64,000 nucleotides of DNA from JACOND01 sp965202795. Its GTDB lineage: Bacteria > Bdellovibrionota > Bdellovibrionia > Bdellovibrionales > UBA1609. The notes beneath the pieces are model-generated. The model ran no database searches. It was given only the letters and a program-made list of their open reading frames with translations, and had not been told where the DNA came from. This document shows positions 22,989 through 31,949 of the stretch, piece by piece; position 1 is the first letter of the stretch; each line of letters starts with the position of its first letter. Where the stretch lies: assembly GCA_965202795.1 (NCBI GenBank), contig OZ241848.1, positions 372,001-436,000 of the forward strand, read 5' to 3'. The position numbers and the translations under genes are program-made.

Positions 22989-23477
22989 ATGAGATTGCTG
23001 ATCATCCGCCATGCCGATGCCGAGCCGCAGGCTCCCCTTCAAAAAGATGAGGATCGGGCGCTGACAGCCGCGGGCCGGGAGAGCTTTGAGAGGCTTTGCC
23101 TGAGCCTCAAGCATCTTAACTTGTCGTTTGGCCTGCTTTTGGAAAGCCCCTTTATAAGGGCGGGGCAGACGGCGGATATTGTCTGCCGCCATTTTGAAGT
23201 CAAAACCCGCTTGGCGAGCCAAAACTTAAAGCCCGGATCTGGAGGGGTTGAGGCGCTTTTTCAGGACATCGCCGGCCATAATGTCCCGTCCGCCGCTGTG
23301 ACGGGGCATCAGCCCTTTTTGGGCGAACTGGCGTCTCAAGCCCTTGCCGGCCAGAGCGGCCTCCCCGTGAAGATCGGAAGAGGGAGCCTGGCTTTTTTGG
23401 ATTTTCCAGGAGCTTTGGAGCCTGGCGCGGCCCGGCTGGAGGCCCTTTTGTCTCCAGAACTCATCAGCCCGGATTAG
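22989..23477 (+). CDS. SixA-like phosphohistidine phosphatase
   Basis: A short histidine phosphatase of the SixA kind. The N-terminal RHG-type motif is LLIIRHADAEPQ, with ALTAAGRESFERL, ESPFIRAGQTADIV, and the second His in AVTGHQPFLGEL. 162 residues, normal for SixA, which removes phosphate from phosphohistidine of PTS-type proteins. It begins 5 bp after the chorismate enzyme, so they are cotranscribed. Its end overlaps the rpsD end by 4 bp. Confidence 0.85.
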   Translation: MRLLIIRHADAEPQAPLQKDEDRALTAAGRESFERLCLSLKHLNLSFGLLLESPFIRAGQTADIVCRHFEVKTRLASQNLKPGSGGVEALFQDIAGHNVPSAAVTGHQPFLGELASQALAGQSGLPVKIGRGSLAFLDFPGALEPGAARLEALLSPELISPD

Positions 23478-24097
23478 GTTTTGCGCGCCGCATAATATTC
23501 GGCGAAAAGCCCGGAGTTAAAATCAAAGGGAATGTGCTCTGTTCCAGGGGCGCCCTGAATGACGCCGACGATTTTTCCTTTTTGCTCCTCTTTTCGCAGA
23601 TAATCGGGAAGCTCAAGCCGGGGCTGCTGAAGCCCCTGAAGAACGATCTGGCTCTTCATGGCTTTTTCCTTGAGGGAGACCTGCTGGCCTTTTTTTAGAG
23701 TATAAGATGGGATGTCTGTTTTTTTTCCATCCACCAAGGCATGGCCATGGCGGACCAGCTGCCTTGCCGCGAGTATGCTTGGAGCAAAGCCCAGGCGGAA
23801 GACCACATTGTCCAGGCGCCCCTCTAAAAGAGAGGCCAGCTTGCTGACCCAGTGGCTTGACTGCCCGCGCTTGGCATGGCCGATAAAGCGCCGCAGCTGC
23901 CGCTCCTTCAGGGCGTAATTGTTCCGAAGCTTTTGCTTTTCCTCCAGGCGCAGGGCGTAATCGGAAAATTTTTTCCTCGTGTTGCCCCGCTCGCCGGGGG
24001 GGTAGGGGCGGCGCTCCAGCGCTCCAGGCTTGCCGAGGCCGGGAAGCTCAAGGCCCAGGCGCCTTTGTGTTTTAAATCGGGGCTTTCTGATGGCCAT
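23474..24097 (-). CDS. rpsD: 30S ribosomal protein S4
   Basis: RNA-binding small-subunit protein that nucleates 16S folding. KLASLLEGRLDNVVFRLGFA followed by RQLVRHGHALVDGKKTDIPS is the S4 RNA-binding domain, and GERGNTRKKFSDYALRL is the N-terminal domain. 207 residues, normal. It stands alone, away from the alpha operon, as in alphaproteobacteria and some others. The divergent promoter region to dprA contains T-runs. Confidence 0.97.
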   Translation of the reverse strand: MAIRKPRFKTQRRLGLELPGLGKPGALERRPYPPGERGNTRKKFSDYALRLEEKQKLRNNYALKERQLRRFIGHAKRGQSSHWVSKLASLLEGRLDNVVFRLGFAPSILAARQLVRHGHALVDGKKTDIPSYTLKKGQQVSLKEKAMKSQIVLQGLQQPRLELPDYLRKEEQKGKIVGVIQGAPGTEHIPFDFNSGLFAEYYAARKT

Positions 24098-24250
24098 AGT
24101 CCTGCCTGTATAAGGTTTTTTTTGGCTTTTGTCTATATTTTTTTTCAGATTTTTGCCGGATTTTGCCGGCTCGCCGCATAAGAGAGACAGCCTTCGCCTT
24201 TCATTTTGCGCGGCGCCGGCAAAAGCTGTAAAATTGACGGGGAGAGCCTT

Positions 24251-25138
24251 ATGGTTTTGGCGGATTATCTGGCGCTTTTGACATGGCAGGGCCTGCGGAT
24301 TCCCGCTGCGGATTATGCCGCCCTTGAGGCCAAAGCGGCGGATATAAAATCTCCAGAGGGCTTAAGCTCTGTGGTTTCCAGCCCTGAGGCCAAGGCTTTT
24401 CTGGCCCGGAGCCCCGGCTGGCGAAAACAGGCCGAGGGCGCCTATGAGCTTTGCAGCCGGAAGGGCTGGCGCCTTTCGCGCCCCGGATCAAAAAACTATC
24501 CCCAGCCTTTTTTAAAATTTTTAGACCATCCCCCTCTGCTCAGTTATTTGGGCGAAATCCCGGACCCCGCGCGCTTTCCGCCAGTCACTTTTGTCGGGAG
24601 CCGCCGCCCTGAGGAGACAGTCTTAAACTGGATGGACTTTTACCTGCCTCAGCTGATCCGGGAGAAGAATATTTGCGCGGTCAGCGGAGGGGCCAGGGGC
24701 CTGGATCAAAAAGCCCACTCAATGGCCCTTCGGGCGGGCCGCCCCGCGCTTTGTTTTTTGCCCTCAGGGCTGGAGCATTTTTACCCTCAAACTCTAAAAG
24801 AATGGGAAAAAGAGATTGTGGATCAGGGAGGGGGCTTTGTCAGCTGCTTCCCGCCGGAGGCCAGGATGCAAAAGTCTTTTTTTCATATCAGAAACCGGCT
24901 GATGGCATGTTATTCGCTTTTGGTTGTGGTTTTGCAGGCGCAAATTCGGAGCGGGACCATGCTGACAGCCAAAAGCGCTTTGGATTATGGGACTCCGGTG
25001 GCGGCGTTGCCGGGGCCGCCTCTGGCTCCCGCATTTACGGGAAATCTTCAGCTTTTGTATGACGGCGCCTTTTTGCTGAGGGATCAAATGGATCTGGCTC
25101 TCCTGATTGAAAGCCTTCTGCCCTCCAATAAAGCTTGA
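24251..25138 (+). CDS. dprA: DNA-processing protein DprA-like
   Basis: Loads RecA on incoming single-stranded DNA during transformation. The Rossmann-like core is complete: VGSRRPEETVLNW, SGGARGLDQKAHSMALRAGR, RNRLMACYSLLVVVLQAQIR, SGTMLTAKSALDYGTPVAAL and PG. The C-terminal winged-helix (DML-1-like) domain is absent; the protein ends soon after the fold. Start ATG 24251 with GGGGAGAG before it. Directly downstream is a 24-bp repeat array. Confidence 0.85.
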   Translation: MVLADYLALLTWQGLRIPAADYAALEAKAADIKSPEGLSSVVSSPEAKAFLARSPGWRKQAEGAYELCSRKGWRLSRPGSKNYPQPFLKFLDHPPLLSYLGEIPDPARFPPVTFVGSRRPEETVLNWMDFYLPQLIREKNICAVSGGARGLDQKAHSMALRAGRPALCFLPSGLEHFYPQTLKEWEKEIVDQGGGFVSCFPPEARMQKSFFHIRNRLMACYSLLVVVLQAQIRSGTMLTAKSALDYGTPVAALPGPPLAPAFTGNLQLLYDGAFLLRDQMDLALLIESLLPSNKA

Positions 25139-25145
25139 TAAAGCC

Positions 25146-25381
25146 GAGCGGCAGCGAGCCATCAAACAGGAGCGGCAGCGAGCCATCAAACAGGAGCGGC
25201 AGCGGGCCATCAAACAGGAGCGGCAGCGGGCCATCAAACAGGAGCGGCAGCGAGCCATCAAACAGGAGCGGCAGCGAGCCATCAAACAGGAGCGGCAGCG
25301 AGCCATCAAACAGGAGCGGCAGCGAGCCATCAAACAGGAGCGGCAGCGAGCCATCAAACAGGAGCGGCAGCGGGCATTTAA
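25146..25381 (+). repeat. 24-bp tandem repeat, 9 full copies plus one partial
   Basis: Unit core GGCAGCG(A/G)GCCATCAAAC, with GGC...GCC able to pair over a 5-base loop, occurs between dprA and the next gene. In one plus frame it would read as RQRAIKQE units running into the following CDS. No SD or signal supports that, so I treat it as non-coding. Confidence 0.9.
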
Positions 25382-25400
25382 AGCCAGGCGGGCAAAAAAA

Positions 25401-26669
25401 ATGAAAACAAAAACCGCTCAAGCCCTTTTGCGGATCAAAGCCGCCGCGCTTTTCTGCGCGGCCGCCGGGCCGGGCGCCTTGGCAGCTCCGGAAAGCGCTC
25501 TGGGCCAGCCGCCCCCGCGGCGCTTTCCCGCCATTCCCTCAAAGCATGATTCCGGCGTGATTTATCGCAGCAAATCAAAAGCCTTTCCCGCTGAGTATTT
25601 TCTGCTCTCCGATTATGACAAATGCTCGCTTTGGACTGTTTCCGGGAAGTTTAAGGCAAATTTTCCCGGAGGCATGTGCCGGTTTGATCCCGCAGCCGGG
25701 TTTTTCAGCGCCATTAACCACCGGCTTTATATGTTCAATAAAAACATGGAGCCTGTCTGGAATCTCAAGTTTGAGCGCATTCACCATGACCTTCACATCA
25801 GCCCGCCCCGCCGGGAGGCCGCTGTTGTTTTTTCTGAAAGCCGGCAGTCCAAAAAACACGGCTTTATTGTCAATCATGGCGCGGCTGTCGCGGATTACAA
25901 AGGCCGGCTGATTTTTAAATGGACAGTCCTTGACGCTTTAGGCGATCTGGAGAAAATCACAGCAAAATATGGCCGGACGATCAGCAAAGACTCCAAATCC
26001 AGGCTGTTCAAAATCAACTCAGCTCAAATCATTCCAGAGAACAGGGCTTTTCCCAAAAACCCCGCCTTCCAGCCCGGAAATCTTTTGCTTCATCTTGACT
26101 TCATGCCTTTGACGATAGCTGTTCGGCGGAAAGACGGAAAAATTGTCTGGCATTATTTTTATCCCGGAGGCGGAGACAGCATTCACTCCCCCCGCATATT
26201 AAAGTCCGGGAGGATGCTTTATTTTAACAATCAGTTTTCCGGGGACATGACAAATTCAGAAAAAAGGGGGCTTTTAAAAAACAAATTTGCGCTCAGCCTG
26301 GATGGGATCAGCCTGCAGTTTTTGTTTGCCCTCCCGGACGCCTATCTTCTGACCCCTTTCAAAAGGTCTTCTGCGGATATTATTGATCCGCTGGCGAAAA
26401 AGCTTTTGTGGCGGTATTCCCCTCCTATAGCTTCAGCCTCGCTTGTCTCCCCTTACGGCGGGTGGACGCAGTTTCTGGAAAACGGAAATATCATGGTGAC
26501 TCATGTCAGTTATGGCGGCGCGGCTTTTGAAGTGACTCCGCGGGGGGAGATTGTGTGGGAGTGGATAAACCCCGAAAGGCATCCCTATTCCAAAAGGCCA
26601 AAAAACACCCGGGCCCTGCTTAAAATCCAAAAGCAGGCCGTTGAGCCGTTTTTGAGCCAGACATTTTAA
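25401..26669 (+). CDS. Arylsulfotransferase-like exported protein
   Basis: Start at ATG 25401, where a signal-like sequence begins (KTKTAQALLRIKAAALFCAA, AGPGALA). The body has the propeller-type motifs of the ASST family: IHHDLHISPP, GGGDSIHSPRILKSGRMLYF, ENGNIMVTHV and AFEVTPRGEIVWEWINPE. ASST moves a sulfuryl group between phenols in the periplasm, but the exact catalytic His/Arg cannot be verified here. 422 residues. It lies downstream of the 24-bp array, and its end overlaps the next, opposite-strand gene by 4 bp. Confidence 0.65.
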   Translation: MKTKTAQALLRIKAAALFCAAAGPGALAAPESALGQPPPRRFPAIPSKHDSGVIYRSKSKAFPAEYFLLSDYDKCSLWTVSGKFKANFPGGMCRFDPAAGFFSAINHRLYMFNKNMEPVWNLKFERIHHDLHISPPRREAAVVFSESRQSKKHGFIVNHGAAVADYKGRLIFKWTVLDALGDLEKITAKYGRTISKDSKSRLFKINSAQIIPENRAFPKNPAFQPGNLLLHLDFMPLTIAVRRKDGKIVWHYFYPGGGDSIHSPRILKSGRMLYFNNQFSGDMTNSEKRGLLKNKFALSLDGISLQFLFALPDAYLLTPFKRSSADIIDPLAKKLLWRYSPPIASASLVSPYGGWTQFLENGNIMVTHVSYGGAAFEVTPRGEIVWEWINPERHPYSKRPKNTRALLKIQKQAVEPFLSQTF

Positions 26670-27343
26670 GCCGGGGTTTTTGCAGCGCTCTCCGGCGGCG
26701 GCTGGCAGAAAAACCCGGCGGCTGTCTCCCGCATCCCCGGACCCCCGGCGGCTTTGCCCGCTCCTGTTTTTTTGTGAATGGCGATTTTGTATCCGAACCC
26801 GCCGCCGCAGTGGATGGCAATATAGGCGGAGTCATGCGCGGGGCCTCCGTCCGCGCTGCCGCAGCTGATGGCGGCAAACCGGCTGTTTGACTGATAAACA
26901 AGGCCCTCTATAATGGGCGCGGGCTTTTGGCCTCCCGGAAAAATCGGCCGGGGCTTTCGTCTTTTTGCGCAGTCAATTTGATTTGAGAGAGCCCCCGCAT
27001 AAGGGGAGGGGCTGGGATCAAACTGCGACAAAAAAACAATCCTGTCCTCCCGGATCCAGTCAAGGAATTTTTTCCGGCTGAGCTTTTTCTCTTTAATGAG
27101 GATTTTTCCATCCTCTGTCACAAACTCGGAAAACCCGGCGCGCTTTAATGTTTTTTTAACAAAAACCGCTTCGTGTTTTATTTTTCCATAAGCCAGGGCC
27201 GCGCCTGTTTTTGCGCTTGCGGCGGCGCTGCCGGCCGCCGCCGCGGCCGCGGCGCTTAGGGCGGAGATGAGCAAAAAGCCGCCGGCTTTTATTTTGGGCT
27301 TTTGCGCCGCCGCCCGGGCTGGCATGTCAGTTAAAAATTTCAT
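26666..27343 (-). CDS. Exported protein of unknown function
   Basis: 225 residues with a signal-like Ala-rich stretch (LISALSAAAAAAAGSAAASA) and a short domain containing KRAGFSEFVTEDGKILIKEK and a central Cys (SNQIDCAKRR). Later come GLVYQSNSRFAAISCGSADG and a His-Cys-Gly-Gly-Gly segment. The tail is Gly/Pro/Ala-rich. No family is recognised. Its start overlaps the end of the phosphodiesterase-like gene by 17 bp, so they are probably translated from one mRNA. Confidence 0.5.
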   Translation of the reverse strand: MKFLTDMPARAAAQKPKIKAGGFLLISALSAAAAAAAGSAAASAKTGAALAYGKIKHEAVFVKKTLKRAGFSEFVTEDGKILIKEKKLSRKKFLDWIREDRIVFLSQFDPSPSPYAGALSNQIDCAKRRKPRPIFPGGQKPAPIIEGLVYQSNSRFAAISCGSADGGPAHDSAYIAIHCGGGFGYKIAIHKKTGAGKAAGGPGMRETAAGFFCQPPPESAAKTPA

Positions 27344-29429
27344 TTATGGGATTTCCCGTGATATTTTTGACTTTTAGATCTGTGTCCAAAGCCTTCAGGA
27401 TGGCCGGCAGCTGATCTTCATGGCTTAAGGGCTTTTTTATCTGGAAGCCTTTTTTAACGCCGGGGCCGGAGATGACAAAAGGCGTCCACATGCTTTTTTC
27501 CGAATGGGGCAGTATGGCCTGCTTGTAGCCGCTCTTCAGAGGGTCTGAAAATATTTTTAAATCCCCGCTGACAGCCTCGCTCCATCCATAGCCGGGCTTG
27601 TTGGCAATAATCAAATCGCCTGTCCGGTCAGGCGGCAGCTTAAAAGTTTTTGCCGCATCCTCATGGCGCGCGATTTTTGCAATGATTTTCTCCCCCCGCT
27701 CGTTTTTTAGGCTGTTTAAAAGGCGCTCTATGCGGCTTCTCAGCTTCTCATACTCAGGGCCATGGCCCCTTTTCCAGGGGCCGCCAAGCCCTTCGGGATG
27801 AATAAACACGCCGTCCATTTTAAGGTAGACGGCCTTGGTCCGGGGCCAGTCAATCACATTCAGGCCGGTTTGAGGGTCTTTGCTGAACTTCAAAAGCCCC
27901 TCTCTGGCAAAAAGATTGTTTAAATGAACCCATTGATTCAAGGGCGCGGCGCCATGATCCGAGCTGAAGGCGATGACTGTGTTTTTGTCAGCGATTTTCA
28001 GGATTTCCCCCAGCATGTCATCCACTCTTTTATACATTCCAAGGATGTCCGCCCAGGCTTCTTTCCGCTCTTTTTCAGAAGTTTTGCTGTAATGGCGGCT
28101 TGCCGGATCTACAGAGCCAAGCCACCAGCGGCTTGTAAGCATTTGATTGGGGCTGTAAATGTCGTGAATGACAAACTCCGGATTTTTGGCGCGCCGCAGA
28201 TAGGGAATGAGAGAGACATGCCAGTCAAATGAAAAATGCAGCTCATCTAAAAAAGTCTTTTTGTCCTCGTTGAAATAAATAAGCTGCGGCGGAAAATTGT
28301 CAGCAAAGTCTGTCATAGGCCCCAGATTTTTGTTCAGATCCGCTGCTGCATGAGAGGGAAAAACAACAGTCCTGTTAAGGCTGTTGAACAGCAGCCGGAC
28401 TCTGAAAAACCCGTCAGGCCTGAGGGCAATCACATGAAACTTAACCGCGGAATCCAAGCCAAGGCCTTTAACCTTCAGCCGGACGGGGAGCCATTGGCTC
28501 CATCCGCCCTGCCGGAGCGAGGCGTCCATCCGGCCTTTTTCCCTGGCAAAAACAATTCTGTCATAGCCCCCGGGGCTGCTGTATTTGCTTTTGCCATAGC
28601 CTCCCTGGATTTTTCCGCCGCCAGAATCAATGACCGCTCCATAAAAGTCTTTCCCCCAGGCTGTCATTTTAAACTGTTTCGCCGGCAGGAGGGAGGCCGG
28701 CCTGAGAGCCTGCCCCCCGGAAAAGCCGATAAACTGAGTCAGCTTTGGGCCAAAGTAAAAAAGCCGGGCGGCATGGCCCTGGGACACAATCCGCTTTTGG
28801 CTTGTCTTCAGCTCAAAATTGATGGCCGCGATATCCCGGCCCCAGCCTCCCCAGCGCCCGCGAATCACAAGGCCGTTTGTGATCTCTGGAGGGGTGGAGC
28901 CGGGGACAGAAATGATGGCTGACTTAAACCCCTTTTGATCAATGTAGCTCCAGATGGCCGGGATTTTTCTGGCTGTTGAGCTAAACCCTCCAACGGAGAC
29001 TTTTGAGAGCTTATGGCCCTCTGTATGCATGGGGCCGTCGGCCACGCCATGGCGGTCGGGGGTTGTCCCTGTCAGCAGGGTGGCAAAGTTCACTGGCGTG
29101 TGGCTGGGGAAAACCGGCTGGGAATATCCAAAAGCGCCCTGTTCCATAAGTTTTTTTAGATGGGGGAGCCGGCCCTCTCTGGCCCATTGAAAAATTTTAA
29201 AGAGATCCGGCTCCGCCCGCAGTCCGTCGGGAATAAGCCAGTAAAGCTTCAGGGGTTTTTGCTCGGTTTGGGCTGTCTTTGAGGCTTCGGCCTGGGCCGT
29301 CTCTCCGCCTGAAGGCTGGCTTGTTTTTGCCGGCCCGGCCGGGAGCGCCGCCTGATGCCGGCAGGCAGCCATGCCTCCGGCTGCCAGGGCTGCCAAAAGC
29401 GCCAGTAAAAAACCATGCCTTATCCTCAT
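27327..29429 (-). CDS. Lipoprotein of the type I phosphodiesterase / nucleotide pyrophosphatase family
   Basis: Start at ATG 29429 with a lipoprotein signal (LLALLAALAAGGMAAC). The alkaline-phosphatase-like core is visible: IPDGLRAEPD (metal), the nucleophile region HTPVNFATLLTGTTPDRHGV with Thr, and TVIAFSSDHGAAPLNQWVHL (metal His/Asp). A further HSEKSMWTPF segment near the C-terminus completes the metal site. Family members hydrolyse phosphodiesters at the cell surface; the substrate cannot be told. A Gly/Ser/Tyr-rich region in the middle may be a domain insert. 700 residues. It stands at the head of a pair with the 26666-27343 gene. Confidence 0.8.
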   Translation of the reverse strand: MRIRHGFLLALLAALAAGGMAACRHQAALPAGPAKTSQPSGGETAQAEASKTAQTEQKPLKLYWLIPDGLRAEPDLFKIFQWAREGRLPHLKKLMEQGAFGYSQPVFPSHTPVNFATLLTGTTPDRHGVADGPMHTEGHKLSKVSVGGFSSTARKIPAIWSYIDQKGFKSAIISVPGSTPPEITNGLVIRGRWGGWGRDIAAINFELKTSQKRIVSQGHAARLFYFGPKLTQFIGFSGGQALRPASLLPAKQFKMTAWGKDFYGAVIDSGGGKIQGGYGKSKYSSPGGYDRIVFAREKGRMDASLRQGGWSQWLPVRLKVKGLGLDSAVKFHVIALRPDGFFRVRLLFNSLNRTVVFPSHAAADLNKNLGPMTDFADNFPPQLIYFNEDKKTFLDELHFSFDWHVSLIPYLRRAKNPEFVIHDIYSPNQMLTSRWWLGSVDPASRHYSKTSEKERKEAWADILGMYKRVDDMLGEILKIADKNTVIAFSSDHGAAPLNQWVHLNNLFAREGLLKFSKDPQTGLNVIDWPRTKAVYLKMDGVFIHPEGLGGPWKRGHGPEYEKLRSRIERLLNSLKNERGEKIIAKIARHEDAAKTFKLPPDRTGDLIIANKPGYGWSEAVSGDLKIFSDPLKSGYKQAILPHSEKSMWTPFVISGPGVKKGFQIKKPLSHEDQLPAILKALDTDLKVKNITGNPINEIFN

Positions 29430-30014
29430 TGTTTGCGCGCCTCTTTGATTTTTCAGCAATTTTTTGTCCAAAAGCTGCGGGCGCCTGAGCGTTTTAAAAC
29501 ACAAGCTCCATCCGCTCCGCGGCTTTCCTGGTTTTATGGATCTGGATTTCTGATCCTCTGTTTTTGCTCTCCTTCGGCCAGCCTTGCTTAAAAAAACCCT
29601 TGATTCATAAAAATCAGGCCTTTTTCTGGAAAAGTCAATGCAATAATGAGAAAATAACAGGCGCAGCTGTGATGTTTTTTTGGAGATATTTGATTTTGTC
29701 CCGCTTTGGCTGCCTCAGCCGGGGCAGCCAAAGACTTAAGTCATGCTTCAGGGGACAGGGCCTGTTTATTGGGATGGCCTTTCAGCCGCGCCCCCAGGCT
29801 GCTCCCGCCGGCGGGCGCGGGCGGGGCTGCGGGGAAAACAGAGATTCAGGGCGCGGGGGGCCGATGGGGCCGGGCCTGCGCAAATTTCGCGCTTGACGGC
29901 CTGTTTTCAGCATGGCATTCCATGGCATAGGGATGGATGCATGGCAAAAGCGATCTGGAAGATTCAGGCGCGATGGGCGCAGAAAATCTTAAAAACCCAG
30001 GGGAGGCATAAAAT
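29430..30014. other. Divergent intergenic stretch with a strong hairpin
   Basis: No gene is convincing despite open frames. Direct evidence for structure is the perfect 11-bp inverted repeat at 29704-29733. A good SD for the AAA gene (GGGGAGG) is at its right end. Confidence 0.5.
29704..29733. other. Perfect 11-bp inverted repeat
   Basis: CTTTGGCTGCC (29704-29714), eight-base loop, GGCAGCCAAAG (29723-29733). No U-tract follows on either strand, so it is not a simple terminator. It may be an RNA hairpin or operator in the leader of the AAA gene. Confidence 0.65.
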
Positions 30015-31202
30015 ATGCAAATCACACAAATACGGCTGAAAAACTTTAGAGCTTTTAAGGATGTGGCTTTGGGGGATATCCCCCGTTTTGCGGTTTTTGT
30101 GGGGGCCAACGGGACAGGAAAATCCACCCTGTTTTCTGTTTTTGGCTTTCTGCGGGACGCCATGGCCTCAAATGTCACAACAGCTCTTGCCAGACTGGGG
30201 GGGAGCCGCGGGTTTTCCGAGGTCCGGAGCCGGGGCGCTGACGGCCCTATTGAAATAGAGATCAAATTCCGCGAAAAGCCCAAAAGCCAGCTAGTCACTT
30301 ACACTCTGCAAATTTCCGAACAGAATGGCCGCGCCGCGGTGGAGCGGGAGATTTTGAAATACCGCAGGGGGAGCAAAGGCGCGCCCTGGAAGTTCCTGGA
30401 TTTTTCCAATGGAAGCGGCGAGGCTGTCACAAATGAGGTGGAGGAGGTCCGGGACGAGAGCCAGCTGCAAAGGGAAAATCAGAAGCTCAAGGCGCCGGAT
30501 CTTTTGGCCATTAAGGGCCTGGCGCAGTTTGAGAAGTTTCCGGCTGTGGCCGCTTTGGGCAATTTGATTGAGCGCTGGCATATTTCTGATTTTCATATCA
30601 GCGCAGCCCGTCCAGAGCGGGAGGCGGGTTATGCGGAGCATTTATCCCGCGCGGGCGAGAATCTGTCTTTAGTCATTGAGTATCTTCATAAAAATCATCC
30701 AAAAATTTTAGATAAAATCATTCGCCGGCTGAGCAAAAGAGTCCCCGGCATTGCCAAAGTCCAGTCCAAACAGACTGAGGAGGGGCGGATTTTGCTGAAA
30801 TTTCAGGATGGGAAGTTTGAGGATCCGTTTTTGGCCCGCTATGTTTCGGATGGGACAATCAAAATGCTGGCCTATTTGGTTTTGCTGTATGATCCGAGTC
30901 CTCATCCCCTTCTTTGTGTGGAGGAGCCGGAAAACCAGCTTTATCACAGCCTGCTTCAGGAGCTGGCCGAGGAGTTTCGCTCTTACGCAAACCGGGGCGG
31001 GCAGGTTTTTGTCTCCACGCATTCGCCGGATTTTTTAAACGCCGCCCGGCTGGATGAGGTGTTTTGTTTCGAAAAAAAGGATGGATATACAAATATCAGG
31101 CGGGTCAAAGATGATGGGCAAATCGCTGCCTTCATGAAAAATGGAGACAAAATGGGCCGCCTTTGGAGAGAAGGCTCTTTTAAAGGGGCTCATCCCTTTT
31201 AG
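30015..31202 (+). CDS. AAA ATPase of the RecF/OLD-like (AAA_21) group
   Basis: N-terminal ITQIRLKNFRAFKDVALGD, Walker A GANGTGKST, ABC-type signature region YVSDGTIKMLAYLVLL, Walker B PLLCVEEPEN, and the H-loop QVFVSTHSPDFLNA. 395 residues, normal for COG4637-type ATPases, which often sit with a DUF4276/TOPRIM partner in defence-like pairs. No such partner is next to it; downstream is a Cys-rich secreted gene on the other strand. SD GGGGAGG is just before ATG. The biochemical role is unknown. Confidence 0.85.
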   Translation: MQITQIRLKNFRAFKDVALGDIPRFAVFVGANGTGKSTLFSVFGFLRDAMASNVTTALARLGGSRGFSEVRSRGADGPIEIEIKFREKPKSQLVTYTLQISEQNGRAAVEREILKYRRGSKGAPWKFLDFSNGSGEAVTNEVEEVRDESQLQRENQKLKAPDLLAIKGLAQFEKFPAVAALGNLIERWHISDFHISAARPEREAGYAEHLSRAGENLSLVIEYLHKNHPKILDKIIRRLSKRVPGIAKVQSKQTEEGRILLKFQDGKFEDPFLARYVSDGTIKMLAYLVLLYDPSPHPLLCVEEPENQLYHSLLQELAEEFRSYANRGGQVFVSTHSPDFLNAARLDEVFCFEKKDGYTNIRRVKDDGQIAAFMKNGDKMGRLWREGSFKGAHPF

Positions 31203-31220
31203 AGCGGGATCATGGAGGCT

Positions 31221-31949
31221 TCAGTTTGAAAAGGGCCGGGCGGGCCGCCAGCGCCGGCAGATGTTTTCCTGCAAAAAGCCAATCTTGCAGTCTAAAAAAC
31301 TCTCCAGGCCGCCTGACAGCTCGCTTTCGCAGAGAGCGTTTGTCTGGATAGAGGACAGAAAAACTCTTTTCAAATGGGGCATAAGACAAATATTATTGAC
31401 AATATTTGTAAGGCCCCCAAGGCTGACCTCCCCCGCGTCATAGAGGCTGCCGCTGCTGCTTAAGCAGGAGCTGACACAGCTGGATCTTCTTGCTGCCGCT
31501 GACTGCCGCAAAAAAGGGCCTATGAAACGGCCGATCCCCGCTGTTTGAGCTGTTTCCCTCCGCTCAAAGTCATCAAAGTCATAATGATCTTTCAGACAGC
31601 TTGCATGGGCCTCAAATATCTGATCGCAATGACTGGCTTTATCGGGGCGCTCCATGACAGAGGCGCTCCCCTGCGGGGCGCCCGCTTGATCGGCCGGGCG
31701 GGGGCGCTTCAGCGCTCCAGGCTTGTTCTGCCAGTCTCTGCAAAATACATGACATTTTTCAGAGCTGCTGAAAAAAACAGCGCAGCTGTTCATGCAGTTT
31801 TCATAATCGGCGGAGAAAACAGCTGAGCTGAAAAAAATCTGAGCTAAAAAAACCAGGCAGCAAAATAACGCCAGGCGGGAGCCCGCTTTTTTTTCAGGGC
31901 CGCCCGCGCCGAATGACTGGCTTTTTTTTCGCTTATATTTTTTATTCAT
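31221..31949 (-). CDS. Cys-rich secreted protein
   Basis: Signal peptide LALFCCLVFLAQIFFSSAVF, SA cleavage. The mature part has about ten Cys, several in Cx3C pairs: ENCMNSCAVF, EKCHVFCRDW, SSCVSSCLSS, and single Cys later. Such spacing resembles helical-hairpin (CHCH-like) disulfide folds. No family is recognised. Excellent SD (AAAGGAGGAG) before ATG. Convergent with the AAA gene, 18 bp apart. Confidence 0.7.
   Translation of the reverse strand: MNKKYKRKKSQSFGAGGPEKKAGSRLALFCCLVFLAQIFFSSAVFSADYENCMNSCAVFFSSSEKCHVFCRDWQNKPGALKRPRPADQAGAPQGSASVMERPDKASHCDQIFEAHASCLKDHYDFDDFERRETAQTAGIGRFIGPFLRQSAAARRSSCVSSCLSSSGSLYDAGEVSLGGLTNIVNNICLMPHLKRVFLSSIQTNALCESELSGGLESFLDCKIGFLQENICRRWRPARPFSN

Noticed and set aside
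25146..25381. CRISPR array
   Set aside because: Units are adjoining 24-bp repeats without unique spacers; same for 35324-35643.
25107..25400. N-terminal extension of the arylsulfotransferase-like protein through the 24-bp array
   Set aside because: Would bury the signal sequence; ATG 25401 fits better.
29564..29896. Protein-coding gene before the AAA ATPase
   Set aside because: No SD or family; low-complexity Gly/Arg end over G-rich DNA.
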